Positions 12,472 through 24,126 of a stretch of DNA of 64,000 nucleotides are shown here, piece after piece; the first letter of the stretch is position 1, and each line of letters starts with the position of its first letter. The translations under genes were made by a program, and so were the position numbers. Under the pieces are notes generated by a model, which was not told the DNA's origin, ran no database searches, and saw only the letters and a program-made list of their open reading frames with translations. Source of the DNA: Epinephelus fuscoguttatus (Eukaryota; Chordata; Actinopteri; Perciformes; Serranidae); NCBI RefSeq assembly GCF_011397635.1, contig NC_064762.1, positions 21,167,479 through 21,231,478 on the forward strand. Direction: 5' to 3'.

Positions 12472-13952
12472 CAACCCAAATTCCAAAAAAGTTGGGTCGC
12501 TTTGTAAAGCGTAAATAAAAAAACAGAATGCAATGATTTGCTAATCCTTTTCAACCTGTATTCAATCAAATAAAGTTATGATATGTAATGTTCAAACTGA
12601 TAAACTTTATCAATTTTTGTAACACTTATTCTGAATTTGATTCCTGCAACATGTTCCAAAAAAGTTGGGACGGGTACCAGGTAAACAGGTTAATTGGTAA
12701 CAAATGACAGCATCATTATTGAGTTTGAAAGGGGCATCCTTAAAAGGCTCAGTTGTTCACAAGAAAGGATGGTCATTTTGTGAAAAAACTGTGTGAGCAA
12801 ACAGTCAAACAGTTTAGGAACAAAGTTTCTCAGTGCACAACTACAAGGAATTTAGGGGTTTCACCATCTACAATCTATAATATCATCAAATGATTCAGAG
12901 AATCTGGAGAAATCTCTGCATGTAAGGGTCAAGGCTGAAAACCTTCGACCCCTCAGGATGCACTGCATTAAAACCAATATGATCGCATAGAGGATAGTAC
13001 AACATGGGCTCAGGAACACTTTGGAAAACCACAGCCACTACACACAGTTCATCACTGCATCTACAAATGCAAGTTAAGACTCTCCAGTGTAAAATTAAAG
13101 AAATGCAGCCGACTTCTCTAGACCCCAGCTCATCTGAGATGGACTGACACAAAGTGTAAAAGTGTGCTGTGTTCTGATGAGTTCACATTTCCAATTGTTT
13201 TTGGAAATCATGGACATTGTGTCCTCTGGGATAAAGAGGAAAAGGACCATCCAGATTGTTACCAGTGCGAAACTCAACGCCGGCATCTGAGGTGGTATGG
13301 GGATGTATTAGTGCCCATGGCATCATGGGTAACTTGCACATCTGTGAAGGAACCATGAATGCTAAAAGGTATATACAGGTTTTGGAGCAACATATGCTGC
13401 CATCCAGACAACGTCTCTTTCAGGGACGTTCCGTGTTTATTCCAGCAAGATGATGCAGAGCCACATTCTGCACGTATTACAACAGCGTGGCTTCACAGTA
13501 AAAGAGTGAAGGTATTAGACTGGCAGGCTGCAGTCCTGATCTGTCTCCCATTAACAATGTATGGTGCATTACCAAGCAAAAATGCAGAAATGGAGGCCTC
13601 GGACTGTTGAGCAGATGAAGAATTTGACTTTAAATCTTTAACAGCTTGTGTCCTCAATTCCCAAACGCTTATTGAGTGTTGTTAAAGAAGAAGGTGATGT
13701 AACACAGAGGGAAACACGCCCCTGTCCTGAGTTTTTTGAAACGTGTTGCAGGCATCAAATTCAGACTAAGTGTACATTTATTAAAAAAATAATAATAATA
13801 ATTATGGTAAAGTATATGAGTTTGAACATTTAATATCATGTATTTGCACTGAATTCAATTAAATGTAGGTCCAAAATGATTTGCAAATCATTGATCTCTA
13901 TTTTTTATTTACATTTTACAAAGCATCCCAACATTTTTTGGAGCTGGGTTTG
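12472..13952 (+). pseudogene. Decayed mariner/Tc1-type transposon
   Basis: TA dinucleotides at 12470-12471 and 13953-13954 flank a 1481-bp element. Its ends are long inverted repeats of about 190 bp with many differences (caacccaaattcc on the left, caaacccagctcc read from the right, each followed by an aaaaaagttggg-like block). The plus strand encodes scattered pieces of a DDE transposase in several frames: GNLHICEGTMNAKRYIQVLE near 13329-13388, a VFIPAR/LFQQDDAEPHSARITT segment near 13430-13485 split across two frames, then a VKVLDW-type block near 13510. Stops and frameshifts make it inactive. Tc1/mariner transposases carry out cut-and-paste movement into TA sites. It sits 62 bp behind the CRISP poly(A) signal. 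Confidence 0.85.
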
Positions 13953-14757
13953 TATTGAACCTGAGATTAGAAAGGAAATTTACTTTGGCACAGCACCCTT
14001 CTGGACAAACACTGCCTGCAGGGGCAGGTACCCTCTGACTCTAAGTGAGGGCTAAACTCAAAAAGAGGAAGTAGAACACATTTGACAGGGTGGATTTGGC
14101 AGGAGTGGGGAGGAAAAATTAATTCCACATGGATTTATTAAAGCTGAGCCAAGTAACAGTTTGAAACCACACCTGGTTACTGCTGCTAATTATAAAGACC
14201 CTTATCAATGAGTAATCATTTTGTCCTAAATATATATCCAAGCTTTAAACAGTGTAAATCCAGACCTCAATAGTGATGGCTAACGCTTTAAAATATGTAA
14301 ATGATTAGTGTTTTCAGACCCTTTTATTTTATCATGATGCACTGATAACACTGTCAGGTAAATTTTGGGAGGGCTTCCTGTGGAATTGGGCTGCATGGAT
14401 TCTACAGGAAGCCGAAAAGGTTACTTCCTGTTAGATAAGATGGTTGCTTGACTTTAGAACACACTGGCTCCCATTTTAAAGGAAATGTTGAGCAACTGTT
14501 TATAACAAACGCTAAATGGTGAAATGTAACTAAGGACAGTCTGTATAAAATATTTTCAGCTTAAACTACATTAGACATTCTACTCCACTTCATTTCAGGG
14601 GGGAATATATTTACTCTGTCATATACTGTATTACTGGTTTTATTTTGTATATTTTGCAATTACTTAGTTTAGTCTGAAATGGAGTCCTTTAGTTTCATTT
14701 TTTATGAAAAGTGAAACCATTTTCTGGTGTAGCAGTAATATTAAAAGCTGTATTCAA

Positions 14758-14830
14758 TACAAATCAGAATCAGAATCAGCTTTATTGGCCAAGTACGTGT
14801 GTGCACATACAAGGAATTTGACTTCAGTAA
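14758..14830. repeat. LINE/SINE 3'-end-like fragment
   Basis: Contains aatcagaatcagctttattg followed by gccaagtacgtgtg and acatacaaggaatttgact, a repeat terminus I remember as widespread in fish. 13960-14750 and 14840-15360 hold nothing I can assign. Confidence 0.6.
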
Positions 14831-15369
14831 ACTTTGCTCTCCATGTAGCAGTATTGACATTAAGAAATCAAATCAACTCATTTCAAGAATTTTTTAAAAT
14901 AATGTTTTTCTTAATTTTATTGCAGCGATGGTGCCTCATTCTTTTGTTCTTGAAAACAGATTGAAATATTTAAATTGTACTGAAAAATACATTTTCTGGA
15001 GCTAATTACTGACAGAAATATTTTATAAGATTGTATGTTTGCAGAATACTTTATGAAGTAGTGAAAATCAGCTCCACCCTAACAAGCAACAACAAAAATG
15101 CTGCTATTACATGATGCATCAGTGATGGTCCTACAACACTATGACAGGAGTCATTTAGCATAAAAAAGTACTTTACTTTTGTTATTTTAAGTATATTTTG
15201 CTCAGAACACTTTGGACTACAGCCCACAAATCAATAAAGTACACACTGAGACAATATTCAAGTACTGGGGGAAAAAGGCAAGAGGTCATGAAACAAGGGG
15301 GTAATAACTCAGTGTTTGAGATTTTCTTAGAGGGGGATACAAGGCAGGAACAACGTCTATATCGTCTAT

Positions 15370-15560
15370 AGTGCTCGCCATTGTTATTACTCCTCATTGA
15401 TTTTGGCGCACCACTTGATGCTCATCAGTCATTTTTTGTTACAACCAAGAAACCTCTGTTTAATGTCACAATGCCAGATGAATCAGTCAACTCTGCAAAG
15501 CAGGTGGATTCAAAGGTTGGACCCGTGCAACCTTGTTACTTTTAATAATGTATTGTACAC
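15370..15560. repeat. Interspersed repeat, copy 2 of the family at 355
   Basis: Starts cgccattgttattactcctc, identical over 20 bases to the copy near 363, and continues with the same blocks in the same order but with deletions. 15570-16240 shows no clear feature. Confidence 0.6.
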
Positions 15561-16256
15561 TATTCTTGTTTCTGGGAAGCAAAACATTAGGCTTTGGACA
15601 TCCTGAGAAGCAGCAGTGCCCCTAAAAATTTTTATAGGAGTGGCCAGATGGCACCACTGCAAATGTTGGGGTGGGACACCAAAATCGCAAGCCAAAATAA
15701 GTTGGATAAAATCTATGTCAATATTGAGAGTTAAGGGATCGCATACTGATATACTTTCCTCTTTTAGAGTTATGTTACTTAATTATCTGATGTGCACAGA
15801 TTAATGGAGGAACAGTTAACATTTTGGGTGCCACCATAATCCTGTTGTGATGTGTTATGTATCTGCATATCCATGTGTTAGCCAGTTCATTGGTCTTCAT
15901 ATAGGCTGGTGGTACTTTCCCTTAAAAAGACAAATATACAGCCTTAATTTAAAGGAGCACATTGATTGCAAGGAACAAAGCATTTACTCAGAACAAGGCT
16001 TCTTGAGTTTGGGGGAGACTCGTGGGTACACAGAACCCATTTTCATTCAGATATCTTAAGGTGGGAGCTCAAGGGACCCCTTTGAAAATGGCTGTGCCAG
16101 TTGTTCCTTCGCCAAAATGTAGCCTAAACTTGGAGCATAATTTACCCCCCTTCCCAACAGGCTTAGCCAACATGGTCGATACCAATGCTGCCTCAAAGCC
16201 CTGACACAACAAGCCAGTGGTCAGTCATCAGTCAAAGTTGGGCTATTGGTGAGCGC

Positions 16257-16748
16257 TAGTGATGCGCGGGCCGACCCATAACCCATGGGTCGGGTTACGA
16301 GTCTTGGATCAAGTAATGTTCACTTTATTGGCGGGGCGGGTCATTAAAGATTAAATATGTTGGATATAGCCTACTTGTTAACAAAACTGCTGTAGGTTAG
16401 GTAAATGCATGTTACGTAACGTAACCTGCGACCTGACATCACAAAAGCGCCAAGCAGCGGCCACAACAAACCAGAATCAATGAAGTGGTGAAGATGGAAG
16501 AAGAAGTGAGGGAAAGATTACGGTTGGGAGAGTACAGAGTCAAAAGAAAAGAAGGCCAAGCTGCTAAATCTCATGTTTGGGACAATTTCTGTGAGGTAGT
16601 TAGTGCAGCAGACGACAGCAGCATTGGCTACGTGAAGTGCAATTCCTGTGATAAGCTATACAAGCATGAGAGCCACAAGACGGATAAGTTAATAGCGGTG
16701 GGGGCGGGGTGGGGTGGGTTGGAAAAACCCCCGACCTGCGCATCACGA
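16257..16748 (+). mobile_element. hAT internal-deletion derivative with BED-finger remnant
   Basis: Eight-base flanks gtgagcgc (16249-16256) and gtgaacgc (16749-16756) differ by one base, fitting a hAT target-site duplication. Terminal inverted repeats are tagtgatgcgcggg on the left and tcgtgatgcgcagg read from the right. Inside, an open frame from 16485 encodes the start of a BED-type zinc finger as in hAT/ZBED transposases: SHVWDNFCEVV, then YVKCNSCDKLYKHES with the CxxC pair. The frame stops being transposase-like after about residue 68 and runs straight into the G-rich right subterminal region, so the catalytic part has been deleted. Not autonomous. Confidence 0.8.
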
Positions 16749-17256
16749 GTGAACGCTAAAGTCAAAAGGGAGTTAGACCAAATCAAACTTGTCACATAAG
16801 GCAAGAAAATGTTTCTTCAGCCATTGAGCTCTTTAGCAGAAACGTTTTGTGATGCCTAGTGTTATTGTTCGCTGGTCCACAGTAAATACACTTTGTTCTT
16901 TCAACATTGGATTGTGCTATTAATGTGCTAACTGGCTAACTACCATCAAGACAATCTTCCAGCTGCTCTTTTTGAATGAGGATTACAGACTACTGGCATC
17001 TGCTGGTGTGGAGAGTTATTTCTGCTCACGCAGGTGCAGAGCATATGAGCTGGTTGCCCATTGGCTGTAGTCCTAGCGGTGTGTTAATGTGCAACTCTTT
17101 TGGCCAAGACAGGGCGACATCAGGCGACACAGCAAGGGGCCTTTGTCGCTGCTAGTTCTGTTGGTTTGGTGTGTCTGGGCCTTTAGGCTGTCTAGTTTTA
17201 TAAGATGACACTACCTTCATGCTAACTTAAAAAATTAGGGCACCACAGTTGCTCAA

Positions 17257-17980
17257 CACTTTCCCCGCCACTGACGAGATTTTCCTGCAATTTGTGTTTT
17301 CACTGCTATAAGACAGGGGCGCTGTTACACATCTCATGACATAAAACAGCATTGCCATGTCCAAAAACAAACGACTAAGAAGATCTGCTGGAAACCAGAA
17401 GAAGATGTTGCAGCATGTAAACGGCACGAAAATGTCGGCGCCAACAGAAAACGGATCTACTTTCTGAATCCGATTTGGACGAAGAAGAAAATGAATTTGG
17501 TGGGACAAAACAGGATCTCCATGACCTGATGCCGTGACACATGGACAAGACCACAGAAGAGAGGGAGACAACAGTATTGATACAGAACGATCACTGAACA
17601 TGGCGACGTGTCCCACTATACCTCTAACAGAATATTATTTTCTTTCCTTTTTTTTCATTAATAACATTCAAACTGATGTAAGGACATGATAAACAAAAAC
17701 AATAAATAAATATCTAATTTATTCTTTACTTTAAAATGACTGACAAAAATGCATTTGTCTCAGCTTTTTGTCTGAAATGTTGTTTTTTTATGAAAAATCA
17801 CAAATTCAAGTGTTGATAAAAAAAGAAATGGAATAAGATAGAATAAAAATGTTTTTTGTGTATAAAAACAGAAGGTCTTTTCTTAAGTTTCATGTATACA
17901 CTGTTTACATATTCATAGAACAAATTATTCTGTGGGTCTTGAAAGATTAGCGGACATGATAAAAATTGACGGGGAAAGTG
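17257..17980. mobile_element. piggyBac-like remnant
   Basis: The inverted ends both start cactttccccg: cactttccccgccactgacg on the left, cactttccccgtcaattttt read from the right. The right flank is TTAA (17981-17984) and the left flank is TCAA (17253-17256), which I read as a mutated TTAA. Near 17355-17530 the plus strand gives pieces of an acidic N-terminal region (LLSESDLDEEEN in one frame) as in piggyBac transposases, broken by frame changes. The rest is AT-rich filler. It is defective. Confidence 0.6.
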
Positions 17981-17999
17981 TTAAAGACCATAATATCAG

Positions 18000-19989
18000 C
18001 CTCCTATTATTTTCGCACGCAATTGTATTGTGGGAACATGCCCCCCCTGGCCCCCCCTTGGGAGCATCACTGTTGAGTAGATGTTTAAAGTTGCCATTAT
18101 TGGTTGCAGAGAGAGTCCTACATGTCCTTAGTCAAGTCAGACTGCAACTTTTCTGTCAGAATACATGCTTTCACTTTGTTGTCTTTTTTCTTTTTTCTAA
18201 CCCACATCTGAGGCAGAGACAGCGTGCCTCTCCTCAGGAGTCAACCAGACATGTTCTGGCCACACAGCAGGCTCCTGGTTCAAATAAGGCTGTGTTTGTA
18301 TGTAATAGGCTCATGCAGTCTACATTTAAGAGGCCCAGATGGATCTTCAGGCTTGGCTGGTTGGAATTTGTCCAGCCTGGATCTGCTTAGGGTTTTTTTC
18401 TTTGTATTATGAATCTGTTCTGAGTTTCCTCTCTGCACTAACAGAAGAGCTTGTTTTCATTTTGGCTCATTAAATAATCCGCTCTAGCTTCACCATTACA
18501 TTTCCTGTCGTCACATTATCACACACACGGCTATTGTGTTGAAATTAGCGGCCTTTCATGTGATGGCAAACGTCTTTCAGTGAAAATAAACACTTGGGCT
18601 GATTTTTTTGTAACCTTGTCTGCATGCCAGAACAGTCTCGCTCTTGATACAACAGCATGTAGGAGTCGTACGAAAGTCTGAGTCTCTTGTTTCTGCTCAG
18701 TCACTGCGATCCCCATGAGGTCAGCGAGAAGACAGATGAGCGCACCACCTGAAGTGAGTGTACAGGGGAGCTGGAAGAAGAGTTATTCCCCCAGTAGAGG
18801 GGAGATAAGGGGATGAGTTTTTCCTCTGCCAATGCACCCAGCGATAGCAGAGGTCCTCTGGCTTGGCGAAGCTTGATAAGCGTGGCTGAGCCATCCTGTG
18901 GGGCTTATCAACTCTAGCAGCAAGCCTCAACAGTTGGTCCCAGGGCCAGAAAATGTTTATGACTTTGGCGTCAGTTGTCTTCCTGGACAGCAGATTGTGT
19001 AATATGAGAAAAAATAATGACTACACACATGTACTACATTGTTGTAGATTTTACATTCATCAGCAATGTGACCTGGTGAATCTGCAGCATAGACTGGCCT
19101 CATCTAAACTCTCTCGGGCTGAGATAAAATCAGATATGTTAACACTGCTGACTACAGCTCCACCAGACAGCTCTCTGCATGTCGAGTGACAGAGAATATA
19201 ATCAAGTGCAGAGGATACATTTTCCTTGTTATTTCTTTCAATGAAACAGTGTTAGAAATGAAGGAGATAAAAGTGTGGAAAAAAGAAAAGAGACAGATGA
19301 GAAGCGAAAGAGGGAAATATGTTGGCAGAAACACAAAAAGGCAGGAAGACACTGGGAGATCAGTTACATCAGTCTGTCCAGACTAAAGACAGTTCATTTA
19401 GTCTGAGCTGTTATCTCGCCACATCACAGTCCCACAGGGACAGGATACTGAGGAAAAAAAAGAGCTCACTCCATTTGAATCCTACCACAGAATCTCAAGG
19501 CTCAGTGCAGCAAACTGGATTTAACTGCAACTGTTCAACTGACTATACGACCAAGATTAAATACTCCATGACACTGGGTCAGCTACCCTTTCAAAATAAC
19601 ACTTGAGCTTGTTTTAAACTGCTTCCAGAGCTATGTGAGAGGGCTCTGCCCAGTATATCAGGACCAGTCAGAAAGTGTTTCTTTATCACTTGTTATTGTT
19701 CAACCTTCAAGTGCTCAATGTTCAGTCACATGTCTCACGTTACAGTAAATACATCGGGCACAGGTGTTGACTTAAGTCCCAACACTATGGGGGACAAAAC
19801 TCACAAAACAAACGCACAAATACAAGATCACTTCGAAGTCAAATAAGATTTCCATTTTTTCCATTATTTTTCACATTTTTTAGTGGCATGTCAGTCAGTT
19901 GTTCCATAACATACATTTCCTTAACTGTTTCTATCCAGTCAGAAGCTGTTGGAGACTCTTAACTCAACCATTTCCTGGTTATTGCTTTT

Positions 19990-19990
<1 letters not shown>
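18000..19990. other. Unassigned intergenic sequence
   Basis: Open frames here (for example 17932-18390 and 19319-19606) lack family motifs, splice signals in register or biased codon use. I see no gene, RNA or clear repeat. Confidence 0.4.

Positions 19991-19991
<1 letters not shown>

Positions 19992-20019
<28 letters not shown>
19992..20019. repeat. Poly(T) tract, 28 bases
   Basis: Uninterrupted T run. It could be a minus-strand poly(A) tail of a retroposed sequence, but no source is recognisable beside it. Confidence 0.9.
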
Positions 20020-20023
<4 letters not shown>

Positions 20024-20594
20024 CCTGCTAGTGGTATTTGTAATAAAATATAAGCATGTTTTAATATGAAAATCCTTTGACTTGGTCTCAAGTTTTGTCT
20101 CTCTCTAAAGCACTTTGAAACATTATTTTGAAAAGCCCTAAAAACAAAGTGGTATTGGGTGTTATCCAAGGTTTTTCCAGCATCATCCTCCCTGTGCCGG
20201 CATAGAAGCCTGTCAGCCATCTTTCCTTTACACCCGGCCGACATTGATATTTTTGCACTTTGTGAGTCACTAACAAGACTGTCTACTGTCAGTTTGTACG
20301 GTCAACGCCTCTCCTAGCTAATTTTATGAAGGTGGTAAACTGATCATGGTGAATTTACATTATTGGGGTAATCTTACATATGGTGTCCAGCAGCACCCAC
20401 ATAGACTGCAGGGCAACCAACAATAAAAGAGACTCTACAAAAACAGCCTGCATACACACCAACCTCAAAAAACAAACTTCAAATCAAAAATTATGTAATA
20501 ATTGTTATAATAAATTATAATAATTGTTTTTAATTCTATTCTTATTTTTTTTAATACGTGCTGTCATGTTGAGAAGCAGCAACCTCTAGGGCTG

Positions 20595-21080
20595 AAAAAC
20601 TAAAGAGCTGAAAACTGCAATTCCTCTAATGGCCACTTGAGGCTGGCTCCAGGAGTGAGTCAATCCCCATAGACTCTCATGTTAAAATGTTAAAATGCCC
20701 AACTTTGCAGCAGAAATAAACATGTTTACAGCCCGGTGCAAAAAACGGTTCTGGTCTCTATAGCTAACTTCACCATTCATGTCAACAGTACGGGGGGTGA
20801 ATTTTTATATAATTCACCCATTTACATTTTATTAAGGCTTAAAATTCTACATATTCAAGGGAGTTTTCTCTTTTATTCTGTGACAGCAATGCTGCAATCT
20901 ATGAGGCAGATCCATCCCTCGCTCCTTCACAGCTCCACCCTCTCATCCAAATATGGTCACTTATGGCTCCAAATAAAAAATAAATAAATAAATAAATAAA
21001 TTAAAAAAAGGTGACAGCTGAAATGCCGGCTTCAAAGCAGTCCGCAAACCATTAGGTCACAATACAGTAGTGACATCCAT
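20595..21080. repeat. Common fish interspersed repeat
   Basis: Blocks such as aatggccacttgaggctggc, gagtcaatccccatagac and gcagaaataaacatgtttac, and at the other end caaagcagtccgcaaaccat, match my memory of one widespread fish repeat. A poor AAAT run lies at about 20977-21002. The class is not certain. Confidence 0.5.
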
Positions 21081-22293
21081 TATATCATACAGTCTAGCGT
21101 TTTAGAGCCAGAATAATTAGGACAAGAAATTTTCGTATTGTCCCATGCCTAACTTAGACTTTGCCCTACACAACTTGTGTGGCAGTCCCAGATCAGTGCT
21201 ATAGGTTTCGTACCCCATACTGTATTGAAGAGGCACCTGTGAGAAGGGAGTTCCTGCTCACTGGGTGCTACAGAAACATTCAGACCTCCCTCTAATGAAA
21301 GCAAAGCGCTTGAGTTGTGCAGCTTCCTTCCTTTCACTGAGTGCTTTGAGATGCAGCAAAACAAAAGTTGCTAAAAGGCTCGTCAGCTCGCCTCTTAGGC
21401 TGTCATCACAAACACAAGAACATCACAAGACCACCGTCAAACCAAAGCCCACTGAAAACACATCTCTTCAGCCACATGCCAAAGCACTGACAGATCACTT
21501 TCATTGATAAAAGCCTGAAGAAAGGAGCATTGTAGCCATGGCAAACACTTTATTTCTAATCTGTATGTGGTAGCAGGTCCTATAGTAACCACATACTTCC
21601 CTAGATTGTCCTGAGAAGCTCATAACCTATAGACTGGGTGCACAGTAAGGGGGCTTTGTGTGCCTGGTGCTTCCGATAGTGCCTGTTAGTGTGGTTATTG
21701 TTTTATGAGCAAGCGTGATGGCGAGGGGTTCAACCAGTGGCCACGGGCTGAGCTCTCCCAGCACACCCAGCTAAATAAAACAGAGCTGGTTCACGTCAGC
21801 CATCAGCAGACGCGTGTTGTTCTTTCTCCAAGCCGCTGTCTGTGTGATCGCTGGTCTCACTCAATGGTCCTCCAGCAAATGTACATTAAACAAACACTGG
21901 GAGAGGGGTCCCAAGGCAGCAGTGGAGGAAATGGTTAAAGTGGGTGTGGGCATACCCCAAACACAGTGTAGTGCAAAACATTCAATCACACACAACCACA
22001 ACTGTGAAGAAAATAAAATCAACGGACTTAAGAACTCTAGAAATAGTTTGCAGTTTTTCGAAGGACAACAGAGGTGTAATGACACAGTCAAAGGTGTGTT
22101 AAAGGCGGGTTAATACTCAATACAGGGCGCTTTGATTGATACATTTGTGATATTTTTAATCATGATGGAAGGGAAACAAACTGTCACTAAATAAATGTTT
22201 GTCTTTGTTTTTACTTTTAAAGTTCAAGTACACTGAAACCGATAACTGATGGACCTCATTTGTCTCAAGTATTTCGCCATGTCTTTATACATG

Positions 22294-22929
22294 GCTTGAC
22301 GCTAACTTTTTTCCCAAGGAGCACATGTGCTCCTAGGTTGAAAAAGTAAGGAGCGCACAAAGAACTTTAGGGGCACAATGTAAATTGATCAAATAATGTG
22401 TTTTCCGTAATAAACGTGATGCAAATAGACATTTACAAGCAAAATTATGGACACACTCACATACACAATGAGGCAGAGGTCTGCTCTTTGCGCGCTCTGT
22501 GTGAAAAGGGCTTTATTTCCACCCTCCCCAGCACCGGTACCGTGGCGAACGGTCCCCAAAAGCCTCTACACATGATCAACTGTAAAACCGCTTTGCGCTG
22601 GCTGTCCCATTGTTTGTCTATGGAGAGGGCAGCAACACCTGACAAAGCGGCACCGCTACCCTTGGTGTTGCGCACGATATTCATTGTGCCGACAGTGGCT
22701 TGGAAAACCGCCCATAACCGTGTCACACGGGGAAGAGGGAAGAGGGAAGGCAGCTGGAGTTCCTCCAACATCTGCAGTTAGATTATCATATTTTTTTTAT
22801 TGACAAAAATATAGGCTGCTTCGGCTGATTTTTTTTATGCGCACATGTGCCCCTAAATATTTTTTACAGTTTGCACACACCTATTTTTAGTCGCAAATGC
22901 GAGTGAAACGCTCGCACTGTCGAGCCCTG
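22294..22929. mobile_element. Possible hAT-type element
   Basis: The left end gcttgacgctaac and the right end read inwards gctcgacagtgcg are loosely inverted. Both flanks carry gcacatgtgctcc / gcgcacatgtgcccc motifs facing each other. The interior open frame at 22398-22781 has no transposase motif. A clean target-site duplication could not be fixed. Confidence 0.4.
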
Positions 22930-22984
22930 TTATATGTCAGTCTGTGGACCAATTTTGTCAATGGGTGCATGATGGTTTCTCATT

Positions 22985-23640
22985 CAGAATGAAATAAATC
23001 TGAATGAAATCATTTGGAATTAAAGTCTTTCCATGTAGTTTACATGGGAAATATTCATTCCGAATAAGGGTTTACACAGGATATCAGTTTAATCGCCTTT
23101 ATTCATGTCTGTGCAAGGTTTGGTGCAGGGAAGGTTTCTGATTGGATAGGGTGTGGGGCGGATGTTACGTGTTTACATTTACTGGAAGAAAACACATGTA
23201 GTCCTCGCTCTGGATAACAAGATGCTTGACGACGCCGTTCTTAGTGCCTTTTTCTGACTTGTTTTAAGAGGTAGAAGGTTGAAGAAGGGAGATAGAAGAC
23301 CGTGCTGTGGGGAATGGAGACCGGTGAGTGCAATGAGTCCGACTGCTCTATCTCAGCCCGTTGCTATGCACGCTATATATGTCATCGCGCCAGAGGGGCA
23401 AGAAAACGAGCATGCACAGAAAGACAGGAATGAATTTAAAGAGGAATGAGTGTGTACAAGTGCAAGAAATTCTTTCATTCGGAATTAGAAACGGAATATT
23501 CCAGCCCCTTACATCGGATTGGATTTTCAATCGTATTGGCCATTTTCCAAATTAGGTATTTACAAGATCACTTTTAATAGGAATGAACTTTCATTCCGAA
23601 TAAAAAGGGAATAAAACTGTCCATGTAAACGCACTCAATG
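22985..23640. repeat. Interspersed repeat with inverted subterminal blocks
   Basis: The ends contain inverted tgtagtttacatgg and catgtaaacgcactc blocks, and both halves carry cattccgaataa or its complement. It looks like a degraded DNA transposon. 21100-22290 upstream shows nothing assignable. Confidence 0.45.
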
Positions 23641-24103
23641 TGATAACTTCAGATGTAGTCACGAAATTTTACAAATATGTAACTGATCAAAATAAAGGCC
23701 AGGCTTAAAAAGATGGGTATGGTCAGAGCAAGGGGCCCAGAAGTAGGTGGGTATGAAGCAGGGAAGGTGCAAGTGGCCCCCCACTTAAGGACCTTGGCCC
23801 ACATTCATTAAGGTCGCTAAAGTCTAGTTCAGACAAAAGTTTCACCACAAGACAAAACCGCTTTTGAACGTTGCGGAGAAAAGTTGCAGCGGCGTCTTAG
23901 CTGTACTCAAGCTGGCTGATGGTGTCACCTTCAACTCCGCTGGTCAAGTCGCTGGCAGCTGGTTTTAGAACATCGCCTGTTTCTACAGCCAATCAGCTTG
24001 TAATGATGTCCAGTGGTCAAGTCAAAATGACCACAGACAGGTGCTCTTTCCACGCCGAGCCCTCTGTTTCTGTCCTCGTGTGCCAGTGTCGGACGGCGGG
24101 TCG

Positions 24104-24126
24104 CTGCTGCTGCTGCTGCTGCTGCT
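24104..24126. repeat. CTG trinucleotide repeat
   Basis: Nearly eight CTG units, not inside any gene I can support. 24130-26025 holds only unassigned AT-rich sequence with short simple runs. Confidence 0.9.

Noticed and set aside
17227-17616. Minus-strand open frame of 129 codons
   Set aside because: It lies across the left end of the piggyBac-like element; no motif, and the plus strand explains the sequence.
22398-22781. Open frames of 127 (+) and 104 (-) codons facing each other
   Set aside because: They sit in a likely hAT element interior; neither has a transposase or host domain, and overlapping openness on both strands is explained by composition.
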